Of a stretch of 64,000 nucleotides of DNA, positions 26,186-35,722 are shown one piece after another. The notes under the pieces were generated by a model. The model was given only the letters and a program-made list of their open reading frames with translations, searched no databases and was not told where the DNA came from. The position numbers and the translations under genes are program-made. The stretch is from NCBI RefSeq assembly GCF_004684345.1, contig NZ_CP038469.1:1364001-1428000 (forward strand), given 5' to 3'. How positions within the stretch are numbered: the stretch's first letter is position 1; each line of letters begins with the position of its first letter. The stretch comes from Citrobacter tructae. GTDB taxonomy: Bacteria; Pseudomonadota; Gammaproteobacteria; Enterobacterales; Enterobacteriaceae.

Positions 26186-28140
26186 CAGTAGACCCTTGGT
26201 TGGAGTTGCTGAGTAAGGCGAGAGTTAACGCCAGACTGGCGGTCTGCAATTTCTCTCCCTGTCGAGGCCGGATCATCTGCGCCATAAATATTGATATTCG
26301 TTTCCTGGCTTATTTGTGCTGCTGCCTGAGAAGCTGCAACGCTGGCAAGTGGTGAATTCCATTGCCCATATCCTTCTTTGCGCGACATGGCCTGTAGGAG
26401 ATTGCTGAACTGCTGAGGGTCGCCGAGATTAAGCGTATCCTTTGCTCCAACACCCATCATATTGGCCACAAAGTTGGAATACGCCTCCGGATCATTGTTG
26501 TCACTGGCTGGTGCATATTTGTGAATTATGTCCCAGATAGACTGGAGTTTTTCAAATCCAGCTGCAGCACTTTTCCCTGTGAAGTACAGACGAATCTGCC
26601 TCGCCATTGCCATCCATCCGGCCAACGGCGATTCGTGAGAGGTGAATCCTGTACCGCCGACAGGCCGTAAATTACCCGGGTTGTTATTGCGGTCGGCCAG
26701 TGTATTTCCTTTGCCTCCACTATCACTGGACAGCCAACCGTTAATGGTCTGTCCAAATCTTCTTGGATCAAATCCAGTACGGTTCTTAATCCATTCAGCG
26801 GTGTTATTTGCACTATCCGATACAGCAGGAAGAGCATCTTGTCCTTTACCCTGAGAAAGAAGGTTTTTGCCAATTGCATAAGCATCAGACCAGCGTCCAT
26901 CATTGATAGCGTTGATGAGATCGCCAATCATCTTGATCATTTTGCCAAACTCACCGAACTGCTTCGTGAGGTTGTCTATCTCGCCTTTCAGGGTCCAGTT
27001 TTTGAGATTGATGTTCAGCAGTTTGGCGATCTCCACTCCAATCGCCTTTACAGAATCCCGTAACTCACCAAGTGATTTCAGAGCAGAGTTAATTTCCGGT
27101 TCCCACTTATCCCACGGCAACAGACTTTGCCCGCCCTCCTTCCATGTTTTGTAATCATCATAGAGAGCGAATAGTGCGGTACCCAATGCCATAACAAGGC
27201 CAAATGGAGACTTAAGGAATTCTGTGTTTAGTAGATGCCAGGCCGAAACCAGAGCAGAAACTAACGCGATAAGTTGCTGCACATCCTGCGGTAGCTTTTT
27301 GAACCATTCAATCAGACCACCTATTGCCTGAGAGACGCGCCACGCCATTTGAGCAATCACATCGGCAGCAAGCAGCACCCCTTTCACTACCTTCGTGACG
27401 ACGCCTTCTATCTTCGGCCAGTTCTCCAGCATCTGTTTGCTTAGGTTGTTCAACGTGCCGCTCAGCCCACCAGCCAGATTAGAACCGACTTTATCGCGCA
27501 GGATCCCCAGCAGCGATACAAATTGCCGCATGGAGGTCATGAACTTATTAGACTGTTGTGCTGCTTTATCTGCGTCGAATCCGGTCTTTTGCATCATCGA
27601 CTGGTATTCAGCGGTAAAGCCGGATATTCCACGACGCATCGCCATCAGGGTGTTTTCATCGATGCCAAGCATCTGCGCGTACTGATTTGCCCGGTAATAT
27701 GGCATGCTGCTGAGGCGCTGGCCGACACCAGTGAAAATCGCAGACATATCCCTCATCTGCCCGGAAGCGTCACGCGTCTGCACACCAAGACGATTCAGGA
27801 AACCTTCAGCGCCCGGATTGCTTCGCATGAAACGCGCCAGGCTCTCCAGCGAGTTCTGGGCAGCCTCTGCGCTGGAGCCTGTTTGTGATGCGGCATAACC
27901 CAGCTCCTTGATGCCGTTTACCGAAGCACCAGTGCGCTGTGAGGCCCAGTAGAGCTTATCCAGACCGTTGGCGATAGAGGTAGTGAACCCCACAATCGTC
28001 AGCGCTGTTGATTCCACTACAGCCCCCAACTTAACGACGTTCGCCGCCACGCCTTTGAGAGTGGCTTCAAATTTCGCCTGCCCGGCACCATCAATATCGA
28101 ACCCCAGAGAGACCAGGTAATCACGGATAGTATCAGCCAT
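26185..28140 (-). CDS. Tail tape measure protein
   Basis: This 651-residue protein would set tail length. It has helical N-terminal half, hydrophobic segments near the middle (about residues 255-320), and a C-terminal region with NNPGNLRPVGGTGFTSHESP, a pattern seen in lysozyme-like or structural domains that may open peptidoglycan during DNA entry. Its ATG overlaps the stop of the -1-frame chaperone extension (ATGGCTGA). Confidence 0.8.
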   Translation of the reverse strand: MADTIRDYLVSLGFDIDGAGQAKFEATLKGVAANVVKLGAVVESTALTIVGFTTSIANGLDKLYWASQRTGASVNGIKELGYAASQTGSSAEAAQNSLESLARFMRSNPGAEGFLNRLGVQTRDASGQMRDMSAIFTGVGQRLSSMPYYRANQYAQMLGIDENTLMAMRRGISGFTAEYQSMMQKTGFDADKAAQQSNKFMTSMRQFVSLLGILRDKVGSNLAGGLSGTLNNLSKQMLENWPKIEGVVTKVVKGVLLAADVIAQMAWRVSQAIGGLIEWFKKLPQDVQQLIALVSALVSAWHLLNTEFLKSPFGLVMALGTALFALYDDYKTWKEGGQSLLPWDKWEPEINSALKSLGELRDSVKAIGVEIAKLLNINLKNWTLKGEIDNLTKQFGEFGKMIKMIGDLINAINDGRWSDAYAIGKNLLSQGKGQDALPAVSDSANNTAEWIKNRTGFDPRRFGQTINGWLSSDSGGKGNTLADRNNNPGNLRPVGGTGFTSHESPLAGWMAMARQIRLYFTGKSAAAGFEKLQSIWDIIHKYAPASDNNDPEAYSNFVANMMGVGAKDTLNLGDPQQFSNLLQAMSRKEGYGQWNSPLASVAASQAAAQISQETNINIYGADDPASTGREIADRQSGVNSRLTQQLQPRVY

Positions 28141-28746
28141 TGTTCTGGGCTCTCCATTTGGCTACGCGAGCGTCGTTATCGTCGCGCATATCAAGGTAAT
28201 CGTTAAGCAGCGCGATGCGGCACAGGTCCACTGAGCCGCTATCGAGGTCTTTCTGATCGAGGTTGAAGGCGAGCGTCGGGCGAAGAATGTAATCCTCACC
28301 GCCCGGCAGGGTGTTGAAAGTTATGCCGCAGGCTGGATGTTCGTCTCGTTGGTAGGAAGTCCTTGCAAAAAATTTCCCAGAGAATCAGCGACCACCCGCG
28401 CCACTAACTGCAGCATCACGAACAGGTCAATATCGTCGAACGCCATAGTGCCTTGCTGACAGATTGGCACCCAACCCTTCCCATGATATCGCGCAACTAC
28501 CTGCAGGCACGGGAACAGGATCGCATCCACATCAGCATCACTGAGGCCGGAAACAGCATTAGCAATCTTTGGCAGAATGCTCTCCAGCGCGCCTTCGGTG
28601 TCTTTGGTGTTGAGCTTTGACTGGATATTACGGAAGTCAGAGACCAGGCCAGCCAGTACTGGGAGCAACTTTCGGGATACCTTCAACTGCTCAAATACAC
28701 TCAACTTACCAATGCGGTACTGCTGATCTTTGATGGTAATTTCCAT
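28133..28746 (-). CDS. Tail assembly chaperone, -1 frameshift fusion (GT-type product)
   Basis: The upstream chaperone gene ends at 28321, but the -1 frame is open from the slippery heptamer T-TTT-TTG (28372-28366) for 77 codons to a TGA at 28135-28133 that overlaps the tape-measure ATG. The extension (for example FNTLPGGEDYILRPTLAFNL) has no in-frame ATG in its first 59 codons, so it is hard to translate other than by slippage. This is the lambda G/GT arrangement. The fusion would carry about 203 residues. Confidence 0.75.
28321..28746 (-). CDS. Tail assembly chaperone (G-type, unshifted)
   Basis: This 141-residue protein (MEITIKDQQYRIGKLSVFEQ) lies between the tail tube and tape measure genes, the standard place of the tail assembly chaperone. 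It would coat the tape measure during tube polymerisation and not enter the virion. The slippery run that yields the longer form is at its codons 125-127. Confidence 0.75.
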   Translation of the reverse strand: MEITIKDQQYRIGKLSVFEQLKVSRKLLPVLAGLVSDFRNIQSKLNTKDTEGALESILPKIANAVSGLSDADVDAILFPCLQVVARYHGKGWVPICQQGTMAFDDIDLFVMLQLVARVVADSLGNFLQGLPTNETNIQPAA

Positions 28747-28749
28747 GGA

Positions 28750-29190
28750 TTAAAACTCCCCGAGTAACTGGTCAATTTTGCCCGCGTCGAACACCCATGC
28801 TACCGTGCCGCCCTCTTTAGCATTGGCGTGGTCTGGCTGCTTCTGAAATGCGCAGGCGCGCGCGGTGGTGATATCACCGGATACACTGTTGCGGATCACA
28901 AAAACGTTATTTCCCCACAGGGCTGAAGACTGGCTCTGAGCGTTGTAAGCCAGGGATAATTTCTTATTAACCGGTGACGTCTTCAGTAGGGTCACAGTGA
29001 TGGTTCCGCTCTTCCCGGCATGCAGACTGTGCATGACTTCGCCGTCCGCGCCGATCGTCATGGTGTTTTTGTTTTCGGTCATAGTGACCGTGATGCCTTC
29101 TTCCGAGTTAGCAGAACCATATCCGAGATCAATAACCCCAGTTGGTCCGGTCATTGACGCGGTAACGTCAATAAAAGAATAAGTGCTCAT
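28750..29190 (-). CDS. Tail tube protein (DUF3277 type)
   Basis: This 146-residue protein resembles the DUF3277 family of phage structural proteins, the inner tail tube of this kind of myovirus (YSFIDVTASMTGPTGVIDLG, then EGITVTMTENKNTMTIGADG). It follows the sheath gene by 11 bp, the normal sheath-tube order. Confidence 0.8.
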   Translation of the reverse strand: MSTYSFIDVTASMTGPTGVIDLGYGSANSEEGITVTMTENKNTMTIGADGEVMHSLHAGKSGTITVTLLKTSPVNKKLSLAYNAQSQSSALWGNNVFVIRNSVSGDITTARACAFQKQPDHANAKEGGTVAWVFDAGKIDQLLGEF

Positions 29191-29201
29191 TCAGGATCCC
29201 C

Positions 29202-30695
29202 TTATCGCACCACATCGATTAGAACATCAGCGAAGTGGATTGCACCCGCCAGTTTGGTAGCAACCTGAATCACCGGTGCTTTACGTGCTTCGCGATCAGC
29301 CTGCGCCTGTGTAGTCAGAGGATTTGCGTAAACGTAATAGCCTTTGGTCAATGTATCGCCTGCGGTAACCTGCCCGATATCGCCTCCGTTCCAGATACCC
29401 GGAGCCACCAGACCGTTACTCACCGACTGATCCATTGATTGCTCAACGTTTGTTACCAGGCGAGTAACACCGGCTTCAGTCTGTGGGATTTTGGTGGTTG
29501 AGGTGTAAAGCAGGTTCCAGAGATTGTTCTGGACGTAGTTCTGCAGCCAGTCGAGCCCGTGTCGCTCATCGAAGAAGTCGCCGTTGGACATGATACCTTC
29601 CTGAATGATGGCGGTATCGTTGGCATAACGCACGAACACGTTGCAATTTTTGGCTTTCAGCGTGTCAGCCTGCTGTGCAGTAATCGTTTCGGCAGTAATG
29701 CCAGGCTCTTGCTTGAACTTCAGGGTGATGGTGGTGTTATTTCCAAGGAAATTAACGGTAAAGGCACGACCAAATGCAGATGCCGCGGCGTAAGGCACCT
29801 GGCTGTACTGACAGAATGTGCGCCTATAGCCCGCTGCCTTCAACTTGCTGGCGATGTCAGTTGCATCCGTACTATCAAGCACTTTGGCATCAGCAGACGT
29901 CACACCGTACACACGTGAATCGCTGGCAGCGCCAATTAGTGCGGAGACATCGAGATGGTCTTGATCGGTCATCGAAGTGTCTGCGATAACAAGCCCGTAC
30001 CAGTCAGCTGAGTAGCTGAGAGCTGCTGTCACGGATGGGACTGCTGAACCTGCTTGTGCATCGGTGCCCGCTATGGCAATCGGATGACTACCTGCATCGA
30101 CACCCATTAACGGAGCAAGATCAGTTCCAGCGCCGGCAGCCGATGGAATACCCACAATTGATGCTGCACCAGTTGTTGGCGAGGTGATCAGGAAATGTGA
30201 GGTCACCGCATTCCAGGTTACAACCGCGCCGGCCAGTTTGGTGCTGATGGCCGTTGCCACTTCTGCCAACGTGGTCACCGCAGACAGGTCGACAGCGCTG
30301 ATATTTTTTACAGTACCATCAATGGTGATTTTCAATGCACCATCGGTGATAGCGCTGAAGTTTTCAATACGTTGTTCGGTGGCATTGAGTTGAGCGCCGG
30401 TGAGGGTTCCAGCTGTAGCAGGTACAGGTGTTTTGCTCATCTTACCGATATACAAATCACGCGGCTGTGGTGACTGCTGGAAGTATAGATTGGCGGCCTT
30501 GTACTCTTCTGAGGTGGTACCGAAGTCGGTAGCGACACTCTCAATATCTTGGTACAGCCGCATAACCTCTGGCGCGGTGATAACATTCGAGGTGCCGAGG
30601 ATAAGCAACGCACCAAAATTACGCCCGGTCGCCGCGCGTACGGCGAGTGAAACCTGTACGCGAACGACGCGTGAAACAGATAAGCCGTTAGGCAT
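29202..30695 (-). CDS. Contractile tail sheath (DUF3383 type)
   Basis: This 497-residue protein matches the DUF3383 sheath family (VVRVQVSLAVRAATGRNFGA at the N-terminus; C-terminal GYYVYANPLTTQAQADREAR). It shows the virion is a myovirus, although the early genes are of Rac/lambdoid kind. Confidence 0.85.
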   Translation of the reverse strand: MPNGLSVSRVVRVQVSLAVRAATGRNFGALLILGTSNVITAPEVMRLYQDIESVATDFGTTSEEYKAANLYFQQSPQPRDLYIGKMSKTPVPATAGTLTGAQLNATEQRIENFSAITDGALKITIDGTVKNISAVDLSAVTTLAEVATAISTKLAGAVVTWNAVTSHFLITSPTTGAASIVGIPSAAGAGTDLAPLMGVDAGSHPIAIAGTDAQAGSAVPSVTAALSYSADWYGLVIADTSMTDQDHLDVSALIGAASDSRVYGVTSADAKVLDSTDATDIASKLKAAGYRRTFCQYSQVPYAAASAFGRAFTVNFLGNNTTITLKFKQEPGITAETITAQQADTLKAKNCNVFVRYANDTAIIQEGIMSNGDFFDERHGLDWLQNYVQNNLWNLLYTSTTKIPQTEAGVTRLVTNVEQSMDQSVSNGLVAPGIWNGGDIGQVTAGDTLTKGYYVYANPLTTQAQADREARKAPVIQVATKLAGAIHFADVLIDVVR

Positions 30696-30698
30696 GGT

Positions 30699-31241
30699 TT
30701 ATTCTCCGAAAAATTGAACTGGAGCAGAGAGGATCGATTTGATGCCGTACTCACGTACCGTCTTGCGGCGAAGTGTCACAGACAGGTCGTAACGGCGTTG
30801 CCACTGGTTGTTAATCAGTTCAGGGGCCGGGATGATGCGGCCTACCTCGCCAAGCGTCAGGCCGACCCGGTTGAGTTCGGCATTGTTCTGCGAGACGAAC
30901 AGCCCGCTGCGGAACGTTTTGGCAAATGACTGACCCGCGGGGCCGTAAAAGCAGCAGAGCACCACAAGCGTCTCGAATTGCCACTGGTAATCAGTGTTAT
31001 CATCCTTGGTGACAGTCGCCGGGTTGGCTGCGTCCTGAAAGTCTGAGATGTTGAATCCGCACCAGTTGGTCCCCAGTGCGGGAATAGTTGGCTGGGGATC
31101 GGTGAATCGCGACATGGCCATACCGTCAGGTAGACCAGAAACGCCACGAATCCACCGGCTGAGTTCCCGTTCCAGTTCCTGGTCATACTGCGGCGCTTGG
31201 CTGGTCGGCGTCAGGTAACCCGGTTGCGTGGTGTCATTCAA
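30699..31241 (-). CDS. Neck / tail terminator protein, probable
   Basis: This 180-residue protein sits directly upstream of the sheath gene, where these phages encode the tail terminator that caps the tube. The segment YQWQFETLVVLCCFYGPAGQ recalls the LIC_12616-type neck family. It overlaps the next upstream gene by 8 bp. Confidence 0.55.
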   Translation of the reverse strand: MNDTTQPGYLTPTSQAPQYDQELERELSRWIRGVSGLPDGMAMSRFTDPQPTIPALGTNWCGFNISDFQDAANPATVTKDDNTDYQWQFETLVVLCCFYGPAGQSFAKTFRSGLFVSQNNAELNRVGLTLGEVGRIIPAPELINNQWQRRYDLSVTLRRKTVREYGIKSILSAPVQFFGE

Positions 31242-31620
31242 CTGGCGTACCTCCGTCGAGCTCCATCAGCTCGCAGTGAGCCTGAACGAACCCGGCACCG
31301 TATGAGGTGTAGGGATCCACAAACGTGACGCGGTAATGCCGCCCGTTGTAGAGCACCACATCAGCATCCTGCCCTGGCTGCCCCTGCGTTAAGCGAAATG
31401 TGGTCACGACAAGAATCGCACCGCCGATAACCTGCCCCGCCGCCATACGTTTGGCTTCCAGAGCGCGGTCCACTGTCACTACGCCGTTGAAAGAGATTTC
31501 CTCTTTGGTGTTGGTCGCGAATCCATCAGCGTCAACCGTCTGCGCATTGCGGGTGCATACCAGCGTGTAGTCGCAGAAGTCAGGGTCGAGCAGCACGTCA
31601 GTCACATCGAGAAAAGGCAT
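31234..31620 (-). CDS. Head-tail connector protein, probable
   Basis: This 128-residue protein lies between the minor tail and neck genes. Its core (DADVVLYNGRHYRVTFVDPYTSYGAGFVQAHCELMEL) is strand-rich like head-closure proteins. No firm family name is given. Confidence 0.5.
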   Translation of the reverse strand: MPFLDVTDVLLDPDFCDYTLVCTRNAQTVDADGFATNTKEEISFNGVVTVDRALEAKRMAAGQVIGGAILVVTTFRLTQGQPGQDADVVLYNGRHYRVTFVDPYTSYGAGFVQAHCELMELDGGTPVE

Positions 31621-32126
31621 TATTTTTTACCTCTCACAACGTAGGTGATTGAGCGCAGGAGATAGCCATGGGCATAGAGTGGCTTGTCGCCTGGCAATCC
31701 CTGCGCCCGGCGGTTAGCTCTGGTCATGTCAGAGATAGGAATTAGGCGATCGCCATCAGTAATAACACGCTTCGCAGCATCCGAAGCCAGTTGCCCGGCG
31801 GAAGTTAGCTCACGCTCAGCACCAGTGAAATTGCCATCCAGCGCAAGACCAGCAGCTGTCTTGAGATGCTCAGCGGTTACCTTGGCAGAATCCTCGATCC
31901 CGATATCCAGGAACGGGCGTGGAGGCAATGTCACCTCCTGACCACCAAGCCTGACCGTTGCCCCTGTAGACTGCAGATATCCGATTTCCGCGTTATTCAG
32001 CTCCTCCCCATCCTCGCGAACCGCGTTGGATTCTGGTATGCCCACCAGCACATCCATCTTCGACAGCCTGTCCAGCCCAGCGAGAACAGAAGCGACATTG
32101 TCCGCCCTTATTTTCACGCCGCTCAT
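31620..32126 (-). CDS. HK97 gp10 / Mu G-like neck protein, probable
   Basis: This 168-residue protein (KIRADNVASVLAGLDRLSKM; later LPPRPFLDIG, GYLLRSITYVV) resembles tail-completion proteins of the HK97 gp10 / virion morphogenesis kind. The start at 32126 makes an ATGA overlap with the previous gene; a longer frame to 32165 is not supported. Confidence 0.55.
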   Translation of the reverse strand: MSGVKIRADNVASVLAGLDRLSKMDVLVGIPESNAVREDGEELNNAEIGYLQSTGATVRLGGQEVTLPPRPFLDIGIEDSAKVTAEHLKTAAGLALDGNFTGAERELTSAGQLASDAAKRVITDGDRLIPISDMTRANRRAQGLPGDKPLYAHGYLLRSITYVVRGKK

Positions 32127-32533
32127 AGCAATTGCCGTCCACCTGCGCCCGACATCGACCACCACCAGTAGAATTCGCGCCCGTACCCGGTGTTATTCCA
32201 GAAACCGGCATCTGGGTTGATCACGCCAGATACGTCATAGCTGGCGGAAACCTTGTCCACAGATTTGGATGTGAGGACGCCGCCTCCGGAGGAGTTAACT
32301 CCGCCACCAGTTGCTGCGCCAGCAATGGCCTTACCACGCAACTCTGTGTAGTGGGCCGTGAACAACTCGGCGAGGTAAACAAACTGACAGCCGAATACAT
32401 CCTGATTGAGCAGGCAGTCAGCCTGGTTCAGGTAGAAATTTACAGATGGCTCAGGGTATTTGTTTTTGTCGGTAAACTCGGGGAAGTCGGTGCGGAACTG
32501 ATCACTTGTTGGCAGAAGGCTGTTTTTTGGCAT
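32123..32533 (-). CDS. Head completion protein, DUF4054 type
   Basis: This 136-residue protein has the DUF4054 pattern (QFRTDFPEFTDKNKYPEPSV, then YLAELFTAHYTELRGKAIAG) and a glycine-rich stretch around residue 73-88. Such proteins fill the adaptor position below the portal. Its start overlaps the upstream coiled-coil gene by 32 bp. Confidence 0.65.
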   Translation of the reverse strand: MPKNSLLPTSDQFRTDFPEFTDKNKYPEPSVNFYLNQADCLLNQDVFGCQFVYLAELFTAHYTELRGKAIAGAATGGGVNSSGGGVLTSKSVDKVSASYDVSGVINPDAGFWNNTGYGREFYWWWSMSGAGGRQLL

Positions 32534-32888
32534 TGCCAGCCTCCTGTGCCGCCAGCTTTTCAGTTAGCTCATCCACCTGCTGCTGCAGGCCGGTGATGGT
32601 GCTGTTTTTCTCTTCAATCTGCTTAAGCTGATCGTCGATAGTGGCGGCTTTTTCATCCACCTGCTGCTGCAGGCCGGTGATGGTGGTTTCCAGCTCGGAG
32701 ACCTTCAATGCGAGGTCTTCGCCACCCAGACTCTGCCTCAACTCATCTTCAGTTATGGCCTGCGCATGGGCATTAAACGCCCAGTGCTCGGTCACGCGTT
32801 TTTCAAAGCTGTGCACGCCAGGCTTCAACTCGACATGCGAGCCGTCGGTGAAGCGCAGAACCGCACCGGAAGTTACGAGATATTTCAT
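32502..32888 (-). CDS. Coiled-coil phage protein (STY1053-like)
   Basis: This 128-residue protein has a short strand-rich N-terminal domain (YLVTSGAVLRFTDGSHVELK ... VHSFEKRVTEHWAFNAHAQA) of the STY1053-like phage family, then a coiled coil made of two near-identical units (TITGLQQQVDE). The units are encoded by two identical 33-bp DNA repeats. It lies between capsid and DUF4054 genes and is probably a minor head protein. Confidence 0.6.
   Translation of the reverse strand: MKYLVTSGAVLRFTDGSHVELKPGVHSFEKRVTEHWAFNAHAQAITEDELRQSLGGEDLALKVSELETTITGLQQQVDEKAATIDDQLKQIEEKNSTITGLQQQVDELTEKLAAQEAGNAKKQPSANK
32569..32685. repeat. Two identical 33-bp repeats inside the coiled-coil gene
   Basis: Positions 32569-32601 and 32653-32685 are identical (begin TCATCCACCTGCTGCTGCAG) and lie 84 bp apart, in frame. 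They encode the repeated coiled-coil unit and could change number by recombination. Confidence 0.85.
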
Positions 32889-32925
32889 ACTCTCTCCAGA
32901 ACGGCGGGTTACCCCGCCCTAAAGG

Positions 32926-33870
32926 TTACGCTACAGGCACGTCCATGTAGGCGATGGTGTTGCCGTAAGGTGTTTCAACCTGGCCCAAGCGGCCGTAGTA
33001 GGTTGTCAGCTGATACAGGCCGCGGTATTCCAGTGGGGTATTCAGGAGCGGCACCAGCGGGAAGCGGATGAACTTCTCGTCCTGCGTGTACGCCACGACC
33101 CGGTGAGCACCAGCTGCGCCACGCTTGGATGCCCACTTCATGGACACGATTTCCAGCGGTACGCCGTTTTCCTGGAACGCGATGCAGTTGATTTTCACGT
33201 ACTCCAGCACGGAGATGTTACCTGCATCAGAAACCTTTTTGCTCGACAGCAGCCCGAACAGTTCAGGCGCCAGGCCAACTTTTCTCGGGCAGATCGCGTA
33301 ACCAGAGCTCACCCATGCCTGGGAAAGAATCAGGTTGAAATCCTGCACAATTTCGTCAGGCGTTGCGCTAACCCACGCCTTAGCAGCGCTGATTGGCGTT
33401 ACCTGAGAGAGATTCAGCAGGCCAGTAATCCCCAGGTCAGTATCGCCGATATAAACCTGCTCATCGATGTCCATGTTCCACTTGAGCTGCATGGCATCGT
33501 ACTTCTGGCTGTCTACCGGACGCCCAACCTGTTGAGCTGATGCCAGTTCAGGAAGAGTCCATCCCAGCTCCATACCCCACAGGCTCAATGGTTGAGCAGT
33601 TTTCTCGATATAGAGATTGGTCTGTGGGATCGCAGTGGAGTTTTTGCCGATCCAGTTTTTGCCGTTCGGGTTAACACCACCAGCTGCCGCGATATCGGTG
33701 TTGGTGAAGGAGGACTGCTCATCAGCGATAGATACGTCACTGCGCAGCGGCATATCACGCGACCACTTATAGCTGACCAGCGGCAGGTTTAGCGTCTGAT
33801 CAAGACGCTCAAGTTCGCCGACCAGGAATACGCCTGCAGCGTCTACGGTGGCTTTATCGATAGTAAACAT
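32926..33870 (-). CDS. Major capsid protein (DUF2184 type)
   Basis: This 314-residue protein matches the DUF2184 group that forms the shell in ZF40-like and related phages (ATVDAAGVFLVGELERLDQT; VIYxGDTDLGITGLLNLSQV type segment DEQVYIGDTDLGITGLLN). It follows the cement and scaffold/protease genes as expected. Confidence 0.8.
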   Translation of the reverse strand: MFTIDKATVDAAGVFLVGELERLDQTLNLPLVSYKWSRDMPLRSDVSIADEQSSFTNTDIAAAGGVNPNGKNWIGKNSTAIPQTNLYIEKTAQPLSLWGMELGWTLPELASAQQVGRPVDSQKYDAMQLKWNMDIDEQVYIGDTDLGITGLLNLSQVTPISAAKAWVSATPDEIVQDFNLILSQAWVSSGYAICPRKVGLAPELFGLLSSKKVSDAGNISVLEYVKINCIAFQENGVPLEIVSMKWASKRGAAGAHRVVAYTQDEKFIRFPLVPLLNTPLEYRGLYQLTTYYGRLGQVETPYGNTIAYMDVPVA

Positions 33871-33880
33871 TCATCGTTCC

Positions 33881-34399
33881 TTAGATGTTGTAGGCGATTT
33901 CAACGTTGCCGTGGGTGGTGGTTGCTGCTGCATCGCCAGGGCCCATCACTTTCGCAATGGTCAACTCAGGGGTGTTAGATGCGGTGCCATCAGGAGTGAG
34001 TACCACAGAACCTAAAGGACTTGCCGTCGTAGCCGCAGCTACACGGATGTAAACCTTGTCACCCTTCTTGGCAGTACCGGCCTGAGCCGTAGGGACGGCC
34101 ACGCAGATATAACCACGTTTCAGTTGGTCGCCGGTGTATCCGGCCGTTACACCCAGCGCGCGAGCATCAGTCGGGTTGGTCGTTGGATACGGACGAACGA
34201 ACAGGCCAGCTACGTCAGCAACGGTGTCACCGGCCTCCAGTGGCACGAATTTACCGTTGAGGTTTTTGCCAGCCAGGCCATACGAAGGGAATGGCTTAGC
34301 AGCATCGAGAATTGCAGGCTCTGCGGTGAGATCCTGCGGACGGGTTACGGAGCCTGGGAAACCAATCCCCATGCGAGTTAAATAAGCTTTACCAGCCAT
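33881..34399 (-). CDS. Capsid cement / decoration protein, probable
   Basis: This 172-residue strand-rich protein lies between protease/scaffold and major capsid and has the features of structural cement proteins (GYICVAVPTAQAGTAKKGDKVYIRV). It likely sits on the outside of the shell. Confidence 0.65.
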   Translation of the reverse strand: MAGKAYLTRMGIGFPGSVTRPQDLTAEPAILDAAKPFPSYGLAGKNLNGKFVPLEAGDTVADVAGLFVRPYPTTNPTDARALGVTAGYTGDQLKRGYICVAVPTAQAGTAKKGDKVYIRVAAATTASPLGSVVLTPDGTASNTPELTIAKVMGPGDAAATTTHGNVEIAYNI

Positions 34400-34410
34400 T
34401 GTTGGTTACC

Positions 34411-35670
34411 TTATTGGTTGCGTTTCCAGAATTCGGCGTTGATTTTGTTCAGCTCAGCCGGGGTCATCGGGCCGCGAGCGCGGTCACCGGTTGGTTTGCC
34501 TGATGGCGGGGTGATGTGATTCTTGGCCTTACTGATTTCGACGGCAGCCTTGAACACTGCATCAACGGTAGCTTTCGGCGCTTTATCGAAGTCGCTAATA
34601 CCAAATGCTTTCAGACTGTCGCCAGTACGGGCTGCGTGAGTAAGAACCTGGCGTTTCAGACCTTTGTCACTGGCAGGCTGGAAACCCGGGCAGATGATCT
34701 CAGCATCGCCGATGATGTTGCGCTTATATGCCGCATCGCCGGTCACCTTCGCATCTTCTTCAGCGTCTTCGTCGCCGGTTTTCTTGTCTTCGTCAGGGTC
34801 AGCGTCGCCAGTTTTACCTTCCAGCTTGTCGAGGCGGGCAATAATCGCCTGAGCCCAGGCTGGTACCTCTTCATCACCGGTTTTCTTATCCGGATCGGTT
34901 TCTTCGTCGGTAGTGGTCTTCTGGTCTGCCGGCAACGCGGTAGCTTGTGAAGGCACGTTCATGTTGATGGTTAACCCGGGGATCGAGCTCATACCGTCTG
35001 ACGGCATGTCCGACGCTTCATCAGCGAGTTGCGCCAGCGCATCTTCATCTTTCGTGCGAATGGCTACAGCCAGCTTCTGAAACCAGTTCAACTGTTTCAT
35101 GTTGCTTCCTTTGGTTGATGGGGCTGAATCCCCGATTGCACAACGGGAACCAGCCCGTCCGCGGTCGATACCGACGGCCAGATGGTTGCCTGTGATTTGG
35201 TGTTGCTTGCCCTTTCCGGGTGAGAGCTGCTTATAGAGCGCGTCATATCCGCAACTGACATCGGTCAGGCCAGATTCGATTGCGTCGATTGCTTCCTGGC
35301 GTTTAACCAGCACGTCGGCAATGAGCAGGTCTGATTTATCTCCGGTACCGCGTCGGACGTTCTGAATATGACCGTGGGCAAGCTCCGCAAAATTTGCCGG
35401 GTTGACGAAGAGAATTCCGCCACCAGCATCTTCTGGGTGACCCAGCGTGACGGCGACGCCCTCAAAGCTCGCCATCGTTTCAGGAGAGAACACCTCATCT
35501 TCCGTTCGCCAGACAGTGACAGTACCGCTCGCGTCCGGTTCGAGGTCGATTTCTTCTGGCAGGTAGACCTGCGATCCCGTTCTGGCGATCGGCACGTCTT
35601 TGCAGAGCAATGAGCCATCCGCCATGCGGAACCGGGTTTCCCCGAGCCTGGTCTCAAAAAAGTATTTCAT
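34411..35670 (-). CDS. Prohead protease-scaffold protein (DUF2213 type)
   Basis: This 419-residue protein starts with a DUF2213 domain (about 1-170; YLPEEIDLEPDASGTVTVWR, VAVTLGHP), thought to act in capsid maturation. A long acidic, low-complexity middle (about 245-310, rich in D, E, K, with repeated TGDED/DKKTGD) and a helical C-terminal part would serve as scaffold. Confidence 0.7.
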   Translation of the reverse strand: MKYFFETRLGETRFRMADGSLLCKDVPIARTGSQVYLPEEIDLEPDASGTVTVWRTEDEVFSPETMASFEGVAVTLGHPEDAGGGILFVNPANFAELAHGHIQNVRRGTGDKSDLLIADVLVKRQEAIDAIESGLTDVSCGYDALYKQLSPGKGKQHQITGNHLAVGIDRGRAGSRCAIGDSAPSTKGSNMKQLNWFQKLAVAIRTKDEDALAQLADEASDMPSDGMSSIPGLTINMNVPSQATALPADQKTTTDEETDPDKKTGDEEVPAWAQAIIARLDKLEGKTGDADPDEDKKTGDEDAEEDAKVTGDAAYKRNIIGDAEIICPGFQPASDKGLKRQVLTHAARTGDSLKAFGISDFDKAPKATVDAVFKAAVEISKAKNHITPPSGKPTGDRARGPMTPAELNKINAEFWKRNQ

Positions 35671-35695
35671 GGGTTACCTGCTGAATTGCGGGCAA

Positions 35696-35720
35696 TAAAA
35701 AAGGCCGCTCAGTGGCGGCC
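35696..35720 (-). terminator. Terminator inside the head operon
   Basis: AGGCCGC-tcagt-GCGGCCT followed on the minus strand by six T residues, between the head-morphogenesis and protease genes. In the late operon it would be read through by the Q-modified polymerase, or it may trim levels of capsid genes. Confidence 0.75.
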
Positions 35721-35722
35721 TG

